A stretch of DNA of 64,000 nt from Chloracidobacterium thermophilum B (GCF_000226295.1 NC_016024.1:231501-295500); one strand, 5' to 3'; shown: positions 44,345-54,819, counted from the stretch's first letter. The notes: a model not told the origin generated them from the letters alone. A program made the numbers and translations.

Positions 44345-45760
44345 ATGACGACGGAAATCATGCCGGAGGTTTCTCCGGCTGTTGGTACAGAAGTGTCCGG
44401 CGGCGGAATGGCCCCGGTCGCGCCGCCCCGGTGGGGACGCGGGTGGTCATCCTGGGCGGTTGCCTTGGGGCTTTTGGGAATTCTGGCGCTGGGCGGCTGG
44501 TGGCTTGTGGGTGCGCGCCGTTCGGCCGTCGTGGCCACACCGCCGGCAACGCCGCAGCCGAAAGCGGGCACGCCGGCGCTGCGGCTTGAGTCTCTGGACG
44601 GCGTACGCCTTGAGCCGGCAGAGACCGCCGCTGTGTCTGCGGAATGGCATGTCACCGGCACAGTCGAACTCAATCCCCAGGCGAATGTTGTGATTGCGCC
44701 GCTGGTGTCCGGGCAGGTCAAGCGGGTGCTGGTCACGCAGGGGACGCGGGTGCGGGCCGGACAGCCACTGGTGATTCTCGACAGCCCTGAAATTGCCGAC
44801 CTGCACGTACGGTTGCACGACGCCGAAACCCGCCGCGACATTGCCGCGCGCAACGTGCAGCGGGTCGAGCGCGACGAAAGCCGGGTGGCGCTTGTGCAGG
44901 CGCAGGCGCGTCTGAAGCAGGCGGAAGCCACCTTTGAGCGCATGAAACAGCTCTTCGAGGCTGGCGTGCTGTCGCGGCAGGAGTTGCAGGACGCCGAAAC
45001 CGCCTATGCCACGGCCAAAGCCGAGTATGACTTTCAGAAAGTGGTCGGTCTGGAGCGTGATTTACGGGAGGCGCGGGCCGCACTTGAAGTCGCCACGGTG
45101 GAGGTCAGGCACATCCAGGATCAGCTTGCCGCGCTTGGCGCGCCGGCCGGTGCTTCCGATGACACGGCCCATCCGACGGCAGAAATCACACTCGTTGCGC
45201 CGCTCTCCGGTCTGGTGACGGAACGAACGGCAAATGTCGGGGCGTTTGTCCCGGTTGGCACGCCGCTGCTGACGGTCGCTGACCTGCGGACGGTGTGGGT
45301 CATGGCGGCCGTTCCCGAAGCCCAGTTGGGGCAGGTACGCCTGGGGCAGCCGGTGACGGTTCACGCGCCAGTGCTTGGGGCAACGCCTGTGCGGGGGCGG
45401 GTGGCCTTTATCGAAGCGCAGATCAATGCCGACACCCGTACGGCGCGCGTCCGCATCGAGGTGCCCAATCCCGGCGAGCGTCTGCGGGCGGGGATGTTTG
45501 TCGAAGTCGCCCTGCTGTCACCGTCACCGGTAGCGCAGCTTGTCATTCCGGCAGCGGCCGTCCAGCGCATTGGCGCCCGAACGGTGGTGTTTGTCGCGGG
45601 AGCCGACCCCCACGAGTTTCACCCACGGGACATCGAGGTTGGAGCAATCCAGGGCGACAGCGTTGTGGTGCTGCGCGGTCTGGAAGTCGGTGAGCGTGTC
45701 GTGGTCGAGGGGGCGTTGGCGCTCAAAACCCAGCTTGTCGGCCTCGAAGCGGAGGAATAA
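44345..45760 (+). CDS. Heavy-metal efflux RND periplasmic adaptor (CzcB-like)
   Basis: A 471-residue membrane-fusion protein. Membrane anchor at about 37-57 (WAVALGLLGILALGGWWLV), then a barrel-sandwich lipoyl half (VIAPLVSGQVKRVLVTQGTRVRAGQPLVILDSPE), a coiled-coil hairpin (about 155-260), a second lipoyl half (TLVAPLSGLVTERTANVGAFVPVGTPL) and a beta-barrel. It bridges the RND pump to an outer-membrane channel. ATG with aggag 7 bases before. The pump gene begins 4 bp downstream. No TolC/CzcC-type channel gene is in the window. Confidence 0.93.
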   Translation: MTTEIMPEVSPAVGTEVSGGGMAPVAPPRWGRGWSSWAVALGLLGILALGGWWLVGARRSAVVATPPATPQPKAGTPALRLESLDGVRLEPAETAAVSAEWHVTGTVELNPQANVVIAPLVSGQVKRVLVTQGTRVRAGQPLVILDSPEIADLHVRLHDAETRRDIAARNVQRVERDESRVALVQAQARLKQAEATFERMKQLFEAGVLSRQELQDAETAYATAKAEYDFQKVVGLERDLREARAALEVATVEVRHIQDQLAALGAPAGASDDTAHPTAEITLVAPLSGLVTERTANVGAFVPVGTPLLTVADLRTVWVMAAVPEAQLGQVRLGQPVTVHAPVLGATPVRGRVAFIEAQINADTRTARVRIEVPNPGERLRAGMFVEVALLSPSPVAQLVIPAAAVQRIGARTVVFVAGADPHEFHPRDIEVGAIQGDSVVVLRGLEVGERVVVEGALALKTQLVGLEAEE

Positions 45761-45763
45761 GCC

Positions 45764-48700
45764 ATGCTTGACCGTATCCTGCGCTTTTCGGCCACCCATC
45801 CGCTGCTCATACTCATCGGCGTCCTGCTGCTCGTGCTGGCCGGGCTGGATGCGTTCCGGCGGCTGCCGATTGATGCCGTGCCGGATGTCACCAACAACCA
45901 GGTTCAGATACTGACGTCCGCGCCCGCCCTGACACCGCTGGAAATCGAACGCCAGGTAACGTTTCCGATTGAAACGGCGCTGGCCGGACTGACCGGCGTC
46001 GAGGAAATCCGCTCCCTGTCGAAGTTTGGTCTCTCGGCCGTCACTGTCGTCTTTGATGATGACATGGACATTTACCGGGCGCGGCAGTTGGTTTTTGAAC
46101 GGTTGGCAGCCGCGCGCGATCAGATTCCGCCGGGTAGTGGTGCACCAATGCTGGGCCCCATCACAACCGGTCTGGGGGAGGTCTATCAGTATGAGCTGCG
46201 CGCCGCGCCCGGCAGTGGTTACGACGCCATGGGGCTGCGGACCATCCAGGATTGGATTGTCCGGCGGCAGTTGCTGGGAACGCCGGGTGTCGCTGAGGTC
46301 AACAGTTACGGCGGTTTGAGCAAGCAGTATCAGGTGCGGATTGAGCCATCCCGGCTTCAGGCGTACGGTCTGACGCTGCGGGAGGTCATGGATGCCGTTG
46401 TCCGCAACAACGCCAACGTGAGCGGCGGGGCGATTGTCCATGCTCAGGAACAGTTCCTGTTGCGTGGCGTGGGACTGGCGCAATCGGTGGAAGACCTGGC
46501 ACGGATTGTCGTGGCGACCGGACGCGGTGGAACGCCCATCCTGGTGCGCGACCTGGGTGAGGTTGTCTGTGCGCCACCCGCTGTACGGCAGGGGGCCGTA
46601 ACGGCCGACGGTGCTGGCGAAACGGTCTGCGGCATTGCGCTGATGCTCAAGGGCGCCAACGCCCGGACGGTGACGCAGAACGTGGCCGAACGGCTGGCCG
46701 AAATTGCGCCGACGTTACCGCCCGGCGTGCACATCGTGCCGTTTTATGACCGGGCCGAACTGGTTGGGCGCACCATCCGCACGGTGATCTGGAACCTGAC
46801 CGAAGGGGCGCTGATTGTCATCGGTGTCCTGGTCCTGCTGCTGGGTCACTGGCCGTCGGCGCTGCTGGTCGCCACGGTGATTCCGCTCTCGATGCTGGGC
46901 GCTGCCGTCGGCATGCAGATGCTGGGACTGTCGGGCAACCTGATGAGTTTGGGGGCGATTGATTTTGGTCTCATCGTGGATGGGGCTGTCATCCTGACGG
47001 AAAACAGCATCCGGCGGGTTGCCGAGCACCAGCATGCGCTTGGGCGGCGGCTGACCACGGCGGAACGGCAGGAGGTCGTGGTGGCGGCCTCAAGCGAGGT
47101 GCGGCGCGCCACGATGTTCGGCGAGATCATCATTGCCCTGGTGTATGTCCCGTTGCTGGCCCTGCGCGGTATCGAGGGAAAAATGTTTGCGCCCATGGCG
47201 CTGACCGTCATGTGTGCGCTGGCCAGCGCGGCGGTACTGTCGCTGACCTATATCCCGGCGATGCTGGTCTTTGTCCTGCGCGGCTCCGTTGCGGAGCATG
47301 AAGTCTGGCTCATCCGCCTGGCCAAGCGCGGTTACGGCCCCGTCTTTGCGTGGATGCGGCGGCAGCGCGCCCAGGCCACGGCAGTGGCTTTTGGACTGGT
47401 GCTGCTGTCCGGCGCGCTGGTGATGTCGCTGGGGGCGGAGTTCATTCCACGTCTGGAAGAAGGGGCGCTGGCAGTACAGATACAGCGCCTGCCCAGTGTG
47501 TCGGTTGCCGAAGCCGTCCGCACGGCCACCGAAGCCGAACGGGTGCTGCTGGAATTCCCGGAAGTGACCAAGGTCGTCACGAAAAACGGCAGTGCCGAAA
47601 TTGCCACCGATCCGATGGGGATCGAGTTGGGCGACATATACATCGGGTTGAAGCCGCCCGCCGAATGGAAGACGGCCCGAACCCGCGAAGAGCTGGTGGC
47701 GGCGATGGCCGCGGCGCTGCGGCAGCGGATTCCTGAAGCGCGTTTCAGCTTCAGCCAGCCCATTGAGCTGCGGGTGGCGGAACTCATTTCGGGCGTCAAG
47801 TCGGATGTTGCCGTCAAAGTCTTTGGGGATGACCTGGAGGTGCTGCGTGACCGGGCGGAACGGATTGCCCAGGTGCTGACCCGGATTCCCGGCGCAGCGG
47901 ATGTCAAACTGGAAACGATCGCCGGCATCCCGCAGGTACAGATTGTGCCCAACCGCCCGGCGCTGGCGCGGTACGGTCTGAGTGTCGAGGATGTCAACCT
48001 GCTGGTGGAATCACTTGTGGTCGGGCGGGAAGTCGGCACGGTCTATGAAGGCGAACGGCGTTTTCCGCTGGTTGTGCGTCTTGGTGAGACCAGCACCCGC
48101 CGCATCGAGGACATTGCCGCCCAGGTGCTTTTGACGCCGACTGGTGCGCGGGTGCCGTTGGCGGCCGTGGCTGAGGTGACGCTGGTCGAGGGGCCCGCCC
48201 AGGTGTCGCGTGAACACGGTCGGCGCCGGATGGTGGTCGAGTGCAACGTACGTGGGCGGGATGTGGCCGGCTTCGTTGCCGAGGCCCGGTCCAAACTCAA
48301 GGCGTCTGTGGATCTGCCGCCCGGCTACCGGTTGGTGTTCGGGGGGCAGTTTGAAAACCTGCAACGGGCTGCCGCCCGGCTGGCGGTGGTTGTTCCAGTC
48401 GCCCTGTTGCTGATTTACGCGCTGCTTTACACCTCGTTCGGGCAGGCGCGGGCGGCGGCGCTGGTCTTTACCGGCGTGCCTTTTGCCGCCGTGGGCGGCG
48501 TGGCGGCGCTGGCGCTGCGCGGTATGCCGTTTTCCATCTCGGCCGGCGTTGGCTTTATTGCCCTGTTTGGCGTGGCGGTGCTCAACGGGCTGGTGCTGGT
48601 GTCGGCCATGAAGCAACTGCGGCGGCAGGGCTTGACGCTGGAAGCCGCCGTGCGCGAGGGGGCGCTGACGCGCGTGCGTCCGGTACTGACCACGGCGCTG

Positions 48701-48880
48701 GTGGCAAGCCTGGGCTTTTTGCCCATGGCTACGGCCACTTCGGCCGGCGCAGAAGTGCAACGGCCGCTTGCCACGGTCGTCATCGGCGGGTTAGTGACAG
48801 CCACGCTGTTGACCTTGCTTCTGTTGCCGGCGCTGTATGAGTGGGTGGAGCAGGCAGCAGACACACCGGAAGGGAGATGA
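45764..48880 (+). CDS. CzcA-family heavy-metal efflux RND pump
   Basis: A 1038-residue proton-driven inner-membrane pump with twelve transmembrane segments and two large periplasmic loops. In TM4 it has D400 (DFG), D406 (VDGAV) and E413, the same spacing as the acidic residues needed for proton/metal transport in CzcA (Zn/Co/Cd type). The CusA-type methionine relay is not evident. Other family hallmarks: N-terminal RLPIDAVPDVTNNQVQI and PALTPLEIERQVTFPIE. The exact metal is inferred. GTG or ATG choice is not an issue; the ATG follows gaggaataagcc. Confidence 0.95.
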   Translation: MLDRILRFSATHPLLILIGVLLLVLAGLDAFRRLPIDAVPDVTNNQVQILTSAPALTPLEIERQVTFPIETALAGLTGVEEIRSLSKFGLSAVTVVFDDDMDIYRARQLVFERLAAARDQIPPGSGAPMLGPITTGLGEVYQYELRAAPGSGYDAMGLRTIQDWIVRRQLLGTPGVAEVNSYGGLSKQYQVRIEPSRLQAYGLTLREVMDAVVRNNANVSGGAIVHAQEQFLLRGVGLAQSVEDLARIVVATGRGGTPILVRDLGEVVCAPPAVRQGAVTADGAGETVCGIALMLKGANARTVTQNVAERLAEIAPTLPPGVHIVPFYDRAELVGRTIRTVIWNLTEGALIVIGVLVLLLGHWPSALLVATVIPLSMLGAAVGMQMLGLSGNLMSLGAIDFGLIVDGAVILTENSIRRVAEHQHALGRRLTTAERQEVVVAASSEVRRATMFGEIIIALVYVPLLALRGIEGKMFAPMALTVMCALASAAVLSLTYIPAMLVFVLRGSVAEHEVWLIRLAKRGYGPVFAWMRRQRAQATAVAFGLVLLSGALVMSLGAEFIPRLEEGALAVQIQRLPSVSVAEAVRTATEAERVLLEFPEVTKVVTKNGSAEIATDPMGIELGDIYIGLKPPAEWKTARTREELVAAMAAALRQRIPEARFSFSQPIELRVAELISGVKSDVAVKVFGDDLEVLRDRAERIAQVLTRIPGAADVKLETIAGIPQVQIVPNRPALARYGLSVEDVNLLVESLVVGREVGTVYEGERRFPLVVRLGETSTRRIEDIAAQVLLTPTGARVPLAAVAEVTLVEGPAQVSREHGRRRMVVECNVRGRDVAGFVAEARSKLKASVDLPPGYRLVFGGQFENLQRAAARLAVVVPVALLLIYALLYTSFGQARAAALVFTGVPFAAVGGVAALALRGMPFSISAGVGFIALFGVAVLNGLVLVSAMKQLRRQGLTLEAAVREGALTRVRPVLTTALVASLGFLPMATATSAGAEVQRPLATVVIGGLVTATLLTLLLLPALYEWVEQAADTPEGR

Positions 48881-48886
48881 GTCAGC

Positions 48887-49618
48887 GTGGCCGAACTGCC
48901 GATTTATCACGATTCCTACCGCCCTTCATCGAACTGGGCGAAGCGACTTGAAGCGGCCCGGCAGGCGCACCCGGCTGCGGCCGTTCTGGCGGCGCAGCCA
49001 CGGTGGCTGCCGAAGTGGATTGCCGGGCTGGAAGCTTATGCCGTGCCGCCGTTTGATACGGCGTCGGATGCGACAACGCCGGCTGCTCTGGAAAGGGCTG
49101 CGCGGTGGCTGCTGGCGCGGGCAACCGCCAAGCCCGGAGACCAGCGGGATGCCCTGACGATGGACGATCTGGAAACGGCCTGCCGCGAACTCGTCGGGGA
49201 ACAGGGAGACACCGTTCAGGTGTGGCGTACCGCTGCGGGCCGGCCCCAGGTGGAAAACCACCAGCCGGCCGCGCCGGCCGCCTTGCCGGTGCTTTTGGAG
49301 ATGACCCTCGACTGGTTCACCACCGACGCCTTTTCCGAACTGCATCCGGTGGAGCAGGCGGGTCTGTTTCACCTGCGCCTGCTCGATCTCCAGCCCTTTG
49401 CCGCCCGGACAAACACCCTCGTGCGCCTGCTGTCCAGTTTTTATGTCCTGCGGGCTGGCTTTCCGCCCATCATTCCCATCGCCGAAGAACAGTCGGCCTA
49501 TCGGGATGTTGTCGGGTATGCTTTCCAAATGATCACGCAGCCCGGGGTGGAACTGTTTGCCCGCTGGCTGCTGGCGGCTTACAGCCTCATCGAGACGGAG
49601 CAGGAGGAACGACGGTGA
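48887..49618 (+). CDS. Fic-like domain protein with degenerate active site
   Basis: A 243-residue protein. From about 140 it resembles a Fic fold: DWFTTDAF, LHPVEQAGLFHLRLLDL, then QPFAARTNTLVR (169-180) where the canonical motif would read HPFxxGNGRxxR, then LLSSFYVLRAGFPPIIP. Thus the catalytic His is Gln169, and the Gly-Asn-Gly-Arg of the phosphate-binding loop is lost, while P170, F171 and R180 remain. AMPylation activity is therefore unlikely; a binding or structural role is possible. GTG start six bases after czcA. It overlaps the hydrolase gene downstream by four bases (GTGA), indicating translational coupling. Confidence 0.7.
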   Translation: MAELPIYHDSYRPSSNWAKRLEAARQAHPAAAVLAAQPRWLPKWIAGLEAYAVPPFDTASDATTPAALERAARWLLARATAKPGDQRDALTMDDLETACRELVGEQGDTVQVWRTAAGRPQVENHQPAAPAALPVLLEMTLDWFTTDAFSELHPVEQAGLFHLRLLDLQPFAARTNTLVRLLSSFYVLRAGFPPIIPIAEEQSAYRDVVGYAFQMITQPGVELFARWLLAAYSLIETEQEERR

Positions 49619-50262
49619 GATTTTTCCGTGTCACAACGGGTGTATTTCAGGCGCATACGTACTTTCTCATCTGCGAGCAGACCCGCCAGACGCTGGTCAT
49701 CGATCCCGGTGAGGAGTTCGACGCCATTGCCGATGCCATTCAGAAAGAACGGCTGGACGTGGTGCGGATTGTGGTCTCTCACGCCCACCTGGATCACTTC
49801 TGGAGCGCTGGGGCGCTCAAAGCCATGACGGGTGCGCCGATTCATCTGCATCCGGCGGATGACTTCCTTTACAGGCAGTTGCCAGAGCAGGGGTCGTGGT
49901 TTGGGTTTGATCTGGAGGATGCGCCGCCGGTGGATGTGTACTTGAAAGATGGCGACGTACTGACCTTCGGGCGCGAGCAGGTCAAGGTGCGTCACGTGCC
50001 CGGACATTCACCCGGACACGTGATGCTGTACAACGAAACCGATGCGTGGGTAGGTGACTGTCTGTTTGCTTCGTCGGTTGGGCGGGTGGACCTGCCTGGC
50101 GGCGACGGCCCAACGTTAATCAACTCGATTGAAGAACGCATCGTGACCTTGGGCGAGCACTACCGGATTCATCCCGGCCACGGGCCGTCAACAACGGTGG
50201 CCCGTGAGTTGGATGAAAACCCATTCCTGACCGGCCGCATCCCAGGGATGGGCCGACGGTAA
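49615..50262 (+). CDS. Metallo-beta-lactamase-fold hydrolase (glyoxalase II-like)
   Basis: A 215-residue enzyme. Metal ligands are H56, H58, D60, H61 (SHAHLDHF), H131 (PGHSPGH), D148 (GDCLF) and H189 (HPGHG), the full two-metal set of the glyoxalase II group. Probable activity is hydrolysis of a thioester such as an S-acyl-glutathione analogue. GTG start overlapping the Fic-like gene's stop, with aggagg 9 bases before it. The substrate is not predictable. It is the last gene of the run that begins with the efflux operon. Confidence 0.92.
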   Translation: MRFFRVTTGVFQAHTYFLICEQTRQTLVIDPGEEFDAIADAIQKERLDVVRIVVSHAHLDHFWSAGALKAMTGAPIHLHPADDFLYRQLPEQGSWFGFDLEDAPPVDVYLKDGDVLTFGREQVKVRHVPGHSPGHVMLYNETDAWVGDCLFASSVGRVDLPGGDGPTLINSIEERIVTLGEHYRIHPGHGPSTTVARELDENPFLTGRIPGMGRR

Positions 50263-50299
50263 CCTTCCGGGCCAGCCATCAGCATCGTTGACTGACACA

Positions 50300-50509
50300 C
50301 TAAAACTTTGTGATGCTGATGTCTTCGGCGCGCTCTTCCGGTTTGGTCAGGAAGAAGCCAAGGGCCGAACCGCCAGCCGCCACAAAGCACGCAACAGCAA
50401 TCCAGAACTTGTGGGTTTCCGTCGAAGACGCCTGGCTCATGTACAGCCAGGCCCCGACGATCGCCAACAGAATCGCAGCACTGAGCAATCCAATCCGCAG
50501 AGGGGACAT
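50300..50509 (-). CDS. Small two-helix membrane protein, unknown function
   Basis: A 69-residue protein with two hydrophobic segments (about 4-24 and 36-55) and a charged C-terminal tail LTKPEERAEDIS. ATG at 50509 with ggagg eight bases before it; a TTG at 50524 is less likely. It lies opposite to the tRNA/tuf cluster that begins 240 bp away. I do not recognise the family. Confidence 0.6.
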   Translation of the reverse strand: MSPLRIGLLSAAILLAIVGAWLYMSQASSTETHKFWIAVACFVAAGGSALGFFLTKPEERAEDISITKF

Positions 50510-50675
50510 ACGCTTAGCCTCCAAGGTGTGACAGGTGGTGGGGGTGAACGTCAGGTGGCTGAAGTGCCTGCGGCTTCAGCTCCCCTTGACGGCTTCAGGT
50601 CTTCCAAGTGTAAACATTATCACATGTGGAGATGGCTGTGGCCAAGTCTGCCCGGCAAGGTGGAGAAGAAAGGCG

Positions 50676-50703
50676 TTGCAATCCATGGACGTTGTGCTAC
50701 TAT
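50676..50703 (+). promoter_or_regulatory. Candidate promoter of the tRNA-tuf operon
   Basis: TTGCAA (50676-50681), a 16-base spacer and TACTAT (50698-50703), each matching four of six consensus positions. It is located about 48 bases upstream of the first tRNA. Confidence 0.35.
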
Positions 50704-50750
50704 CATGGCTTTTCCAGGCAATCATGGTGTGTGTCACCAAGGAGGTTTTT

Positions 50751-50823
<73 letters not shown>

Positions 50824-50840
50824 CTTTACAAAAGATCGAT

Positions 50841-50927
50841 GCAGGGGTGGCCGAGCGGTCAATGGCAGCAGACTGTAAATCTGCCCTCCGAGTGAGTTCA
50901 CAGGTTCGAATCCTGTCCCCTGCACCA
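50841..50927 (+). tRNA. tRNA-Tyr (GTA)
   Basis: Class II tRNA with a long variable arm. Acceptor gcagggg/cccctgc, anticodon stem gcaga/tctgc with loop ctgtaaa giving GTA, T-loop ttcgaatcc and an encoded CCA. Confidence 0.95.
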
Positions 50928-50939
50928 GCTTGGACTTGA

Positions 50940-51014
<75 letters not shown>

Positions 51015-51019
51015 TCCAC

Positions 51020-51092
<73 letters not shown>

Positions 51093-51182
51093 CTCGTAAT
51101 TTTGTGCGCCGTCCACCCCTGGCAGGTGAGCGACGCCGTATTTTTCGCGGTAACTTACGCGGGCATTTATCGAGGTTTTGAC

Positions 51183-52370
51183 ATGTCAAAGGAGAAGTTT
51201 GACCGGAGTAAGACGCACGTCAACATTGGGACGATTGGGCATGTGGATCACGGGAAGACGACGTTGACGGCGGCGATTACGTCGGTGTTGGCGAAGAAGA
51301 ATCCGAAGGTACAGAAGAAGACCTACGATCAGATTGATGCGGCGCCGGAGGAGAAGGCGCGTGGGATTACGATCAACACGGCGCACGTGGAGTACGAGAC
51401 GGCGACGCGGCACTATGCGCACGTGGATTGTCCTGGGCACGCGGACTACATCAAGAACATGATTACGGGTGCGGCGCAGATGGACGGGGCGATATTGGTG
51501 GTGGCGGCGACGGACGGGCCGATGCCACAGACGCGGGAGCACATCTTGCTGGCGCGGCAGGTTGGGGTGCCGGCGATGGTGGTGTTTATGAACAAGTGCG
51601 ACATGGTGGACGATGCGGAGTTGCTGGATTTGGTGGAGTTGGAGGTGCGGGAGTTGCTGTCGAAGTACGACTTTCCCGGGGACGAGATACCGGTGATTCG
51701 GGGGAGCGCGCTTGGTGCGTTGAACGGGGAGCCGCAGTGGGAGGCGAAGATAGAGGAGTTGATGGCGGCGGTGGACAACTACATACCGACGCCGGTGCGG
51801 GACATTGACAAGCCGTTTTTGATGCCCGTGGAGGATGTGTTTTCGATATCGGGGCGCGGGACGGTGGCGACGGGGCGTGTGGAGCGTGGTGTGGTGAAGG
51901 TGTCGGACGAGGTGGAAGTGGTTGGGATACGGCCGACGCGGAAGACGGTGGTGACTGGGGTGGAGATGTTTCGGAAGCTGCTGGATCAGGGGCAGGCTGG
52001 GGACAATGTGGGGTTGCTGCTGCGGGGTGTGGAGCGGCGGGAGATAGAGCGGGGGCAGGTGATCGCGAAGCCTGGGACGATTACGCCGCACACGAAGTTT
52101 CGGGCGGAGGTGTACGTGTTGACGAAGGAGGAGGGTGGGCGGCACACGCCGTTTTTCAAGGGGTATCGGCCGCAGTTTTACTTTCGGACGACGGACGTGA
52201 CGGGGGTGACGGAGTTGCCGGAGGGGGTGGAGATGGTGATGCCTGGGGACAATGTGGCGTTGACGGTGGAGTTGATTACGCCGATTGCCATGGAGAAGGG
52301 GCTGCGGTTTGCGATTCGGGAGGGGGGACGGACGGTCGGCGCAGGTACGATTTCGGAAATCCTCGAATGA
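51183..52370 (+). CDS. tuf: Elongation factor Tu
   Basis: GTPase that delivers aminoacyl-tRNA to the ribosome. 395 residues starting [28 protein letters not shown] (P-loop GHVDHGKT), with DCPGHADY (G3), NKCD (G4) and the two C-terminal beta-barrels; the gene is intact. Codon use is odd: most of the body uses codons ending in G (GGG, GTG, ACG, GCG, CGG, TTG), unlike the surrounding genes and unlike a typical highly expressed gene. The first and last stretches look ordinary. The gene is followed by tRNA-Trp, secE, nusG and rplK in the standard order. Confidence 0.98.
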   Translation: MSKEKFDRSKTHVNIGTIGHVDHGKTTLTAAITSVLAKKNPKVQKKTYDQIDAAPEEKARGITINTAHVEYETATRHYAHVDCPGHADYIKNMITGAAQMDGAILVVAATDGPMPQTREHILLARQVGVPAMVVFMNKCDMVDDAELLDLVELEVRELLSKYDFPGDEIPVIRGSALGALNGEPQWEAKIEELMAAVDNYIPTPVRDIDKPFLMPVEDVFSISGRGTVATGRVERGVVKVSDEVEVVGIRPTRKTVVTGVEMFRKLLDQGQAGDNVGLLLRGVERREIERGQVIAKPGTITPHTKFRAEVYVLTKEEGGRHTPFFKGYRPQFYFRTTDVTGVTELPEGVEMVMPGDNVALTVELITPIAMEKGLRFAIREGGRTVGAGTISEILE

Positions 52371-52381
52371 GCCGGCTTTGC

Positions 52382-52457
<76 letters not shown>

Positions 52458-52520
52458 ATCCATCCCATATCACACCACGTAGGTCTCCGTGCCGAGTTTA
52501 GAAGGTGTTTGGGGTATTTC

Positions 52521-52793
52521 ATGGAACGAGCTTCCGAGACAGTAACCGCGCCGGAGAGCAAGCCGTCCGTACCAGTTTCAAAACTGACCGGCTGGTGGTC
52601 GTCGAGTATCCAGTTTCTCCGTGACACACGCAATGAACTCAGGAATGTAGTTTGGCCAACCCGCGAAGAGGTCTATGATACGACCCTCGTAGTTATTGGC
52701 ATCACGACTTTCTTTGGTTTCTTTCTGTGGGGCGTGGATGTTGTAGTGGCACGCCTTCTGGAAACGATCCTCAAGTGGTTGGGAGGGGCGTAA
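52521..52793 (+). CDS. secE: Preprotein translocase subunit SecE
   Basis: A 90-residue single-span protein with the amphipathic [18 protein letters not shown] motif followed by one membrane helix ([18 protein letters not shown]). Part of the SecYEG export channel. ATG start at 52521, after the tRNA-Trp gene and 23 bp before nusG. Confidence 0.95.
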   Translation: MERASETVTAPESKPSVPVSKLTGWWSSSIQFLRDTRNELRNVVWPTREEVYDTTLVVIGITTFFGFFLWGVDVVVARLLETILKWLGGA

Positions 52794-52816
52794 ACGCGCG
52801 CCGACCGAGACAGTCT

Positions 52817-53380
52817 ATGGCAAAGCGCTGGTACATCATTCATACCTATTCAGGGCACGAGAAAAAGGTACGCGAGAGCTTGCAGAGCCGCCTCAAGGCG
52901 TATGGCCTGGAAAACGAGGTGACGGAGGTGCTTATTCCTTCGGAAACCGTCGTCGAAATGCGTGGCAACAAGCGTGTCGAGACCTCACGGATGATTTTTC
53001 CGGGCTACGTTCTCGTGCAGATTGAAACGGACGATGAAACTGGTGAAATGTCGGAGCGTGTCTGGCACACCATCAAAAATACCCCCAAAGTGACCAACTT
53101 CATTGGTGGCCAGAAGCCAACAGCCCTTACCGAAGAAGAGGTCAACCAAATCATCAACCATGTCACCGAGACCACGGACCATCCGAAGCCCAAAATTGTG
53201 TTCTCCTCCGGAGAGACCGTACGCATCATCAGCGGTCCTTTCACGGGCTTTACCGGAGTGGTGGAAGAGGTCAATGTGGAGCGCAGTACGTTGAAGGTCA
53301 TGGTGACGATTTTTGGGCGGGCGACGCCGGTTGAGCTGGATTTTCTGGGCGTCGAAAAGCCCAACTTTGCTGAATCCTGA
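52817..53380 (+). CDS. nusG: Transcription termination/antitermination factor NusG
   Basis: A 187-residue protein with the NGN domain ([32 protein letters not shown]) and the C-terminal KOW motif ([21 protein letters not shown]). It couples RNA polymerase to Rho and ribosomes. The usual companion of secE; ATG 52817. Of normal length. Confidence 0.97.
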   Translation: MAKRWYIIHTYSGHEKKVRESLQSRLKAYGLENEVTEVLIPSETVVEMRGNKRVETSRMIFPGYVLVQIETDDETGEMSERVWHTIKNTPKVTNFIGGQKPTALTEEEVNQIINHVTETTDHPKPKIVFSSGETVRIISGPFTGFTGVVEEVNVERSTLKVMVTIFGRATPVELDFLGVEKPNFAES

Positions 53381-53516
53381 AATCTATCCGGTATTCTGAA
53401 ACAGTAACCTGAATGTCGTTGCCCGGAGGTTGCTGTCGTAAGGTGGTATTCACCTTTTGTCCTGCCGTGATGCCGCCAATACGGCCGCAAGTAACCAAGT
53501 GATTTAGGCGCAAGCT

Positions 53517-53942
53517 ATGGCAAAAAAAGTTACAGCGTATATCAAGCTTCAGGTCCAAGCTGGGAAAGCCAATCCAGCGCCACCAATTGGCCCTGCCCTG
53601 GGTCAGCACGGGGTCAACATCATGGAGTTCTGCAAGCAGTTCAATGCACGCACGAGCGACATGGGGGACCTGAAAATTCCGGTTGTCATCACGGTCTATT
53701 CAGACAAGTCGTTTACCTTCGTGACGAAGACGCCGCCAGTCCCCGACCTGATCAAAAAGACGTTGGGTATCACGAGCGGCGCAGCCCGACCTGGACGGGA
53801 GCGGATTGGAAAGTTGACCATGGCGCAGGTGCGTCAGATTGCCGAGACCAAGCTGCCAGATATGAACTGTGCTTCATTGGAAGCGGCTATTCGCTCGGTC
53901 AAAGGGACGGCCCGAAGTATGGGACTTGAGATTGTGGAGTAG
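53517..53942 (+). CDS. rplK: 50S ribosomal protein L11
   Basis: A 141-residue protein of full length. Conserved segments [29 protein letters not shown] and the C-terminal RNA-binding [17 protein letters not shown] are present. It binds the GTPase-associated region of 23S rRNA. Start ATG 53517, 136 bp after nusG; the spacer shows no coding signal. Confidence 0.97.
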   Translation: MAKKVTAYIKLQVQAGKANPAPPIGPALGQHGVNIMEFCKQFNARTSDMGDLKIPVVITVYSDKSFTFVTKTPPVPDLIKKTLGITSGAARPGRERIGKLTMAQVRQIAETKLPDMNCASLEAAIRSVKGTARSMGLEIVE

Positions 53943-54037
53943 GTACAAGCCAGGTACACCACACCGGCAGCGTTGACGGGGCGAGTGATTCAGGGAGCGA
54001 CGGTAAGGGGTCGCGCTGGCACCTGAGAGGAGACAGT

Positions 54038-54733
54038 ATGGGACGAATGGGCAAGAAACACCGGGCTGCACTGGCACAAATTGAGCCGGGGCGGCTCTAC
54101 ACTCTGGCGGATGCCGTGCCGCTTATCAAGCGGATGGCTTACGCCAGGTTTGATGAGACGGTTGAAGTCACCATGGTTTTGGGGGTTGATCCCCGTAAGG
54201 CCGACCAGATGGTGCGCGGGACGGTTGTTCTGCCAAACGGACTGGGGAAAACCAAGCGGGTCGTGGTGATTGCGGCTGGTGAAAAGCAATCTGAGGCCCA
54301 GTCTGCGGGAGCTGACGAGGTCGGCGGTGAAGACTTTGTCGAGCGTATCAAGGGCGGCTGGCTGGACTTTGATGTGCTCATTGCCACGCCGGATATGATG
54401 AAGTCCGTCGGCACGCTGGGTAAAATTCTCGGCCCACGGGGACTGATGCCAAACCCAAAGACAGGAACCGTAACCTTTGAGGTCGGCAAGGCCGTACAGG
54501 AAGTCAAAGCCGGTAAGGTTGAGTTTCGTGTGGACAAAACCGGCGTCGTTCACGTTCCGGTGGGGCGGGTTTCCTTCCCTGATGAAAAGCTCATTGAAAA
54601 CATCCGTACCCTCATCGAGGCTGTTCTCCGTGCCAAACCGTCGGCAAGCAAGGGGCGGTACGTGCGGGCTGCCTACTGTGGCTCGACGATGGGGCCAGCG
54701 GTACCGCTTGCACCATCGGAGTACCATAGCTGA
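54038..54733 (+). CDS. rplA: 50S ribosomal protein L1
   Basis: A 231-residue protein of the L1 stalk, with the conserved KFDETVEV-like [35 protein letters not shown] block and [29 protein letters not shown] behind gagaggaga. In other bacteria L1 represses its own operon by binding the rplK leader; no site is evident to me. Confidence 0.97.
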   Translation: MGRMGKKHRAALAQIEPGRLYTLADAVPLIKRMAYARFDETVEVTMVLGVDPRKADQMVRGTVVLPNGLGKTKRVVVIAAGEKQSEAQSAGADEVGGEDFVERIKGGWLDFDVLIATPDMMKSVGTLGKILGPRGLMPNPKTGTVTFEVGKAVQEVKAGKVEFRVDKTGVVHVPVGRVSFPDEKLIENIRTLIEAVLRAKPSASKGRYVRAAYCGSTMGPAVPLAPSEYHS

Positions 54734-54819
54734 ATCCTTAGACCATCGTGAGGAACGTTGATGCCCTGTGGGGAAGCCGGGCGGCCTGTTCCTGCGCGAT
54801 GCCGGAGTTGGGGGGAACG

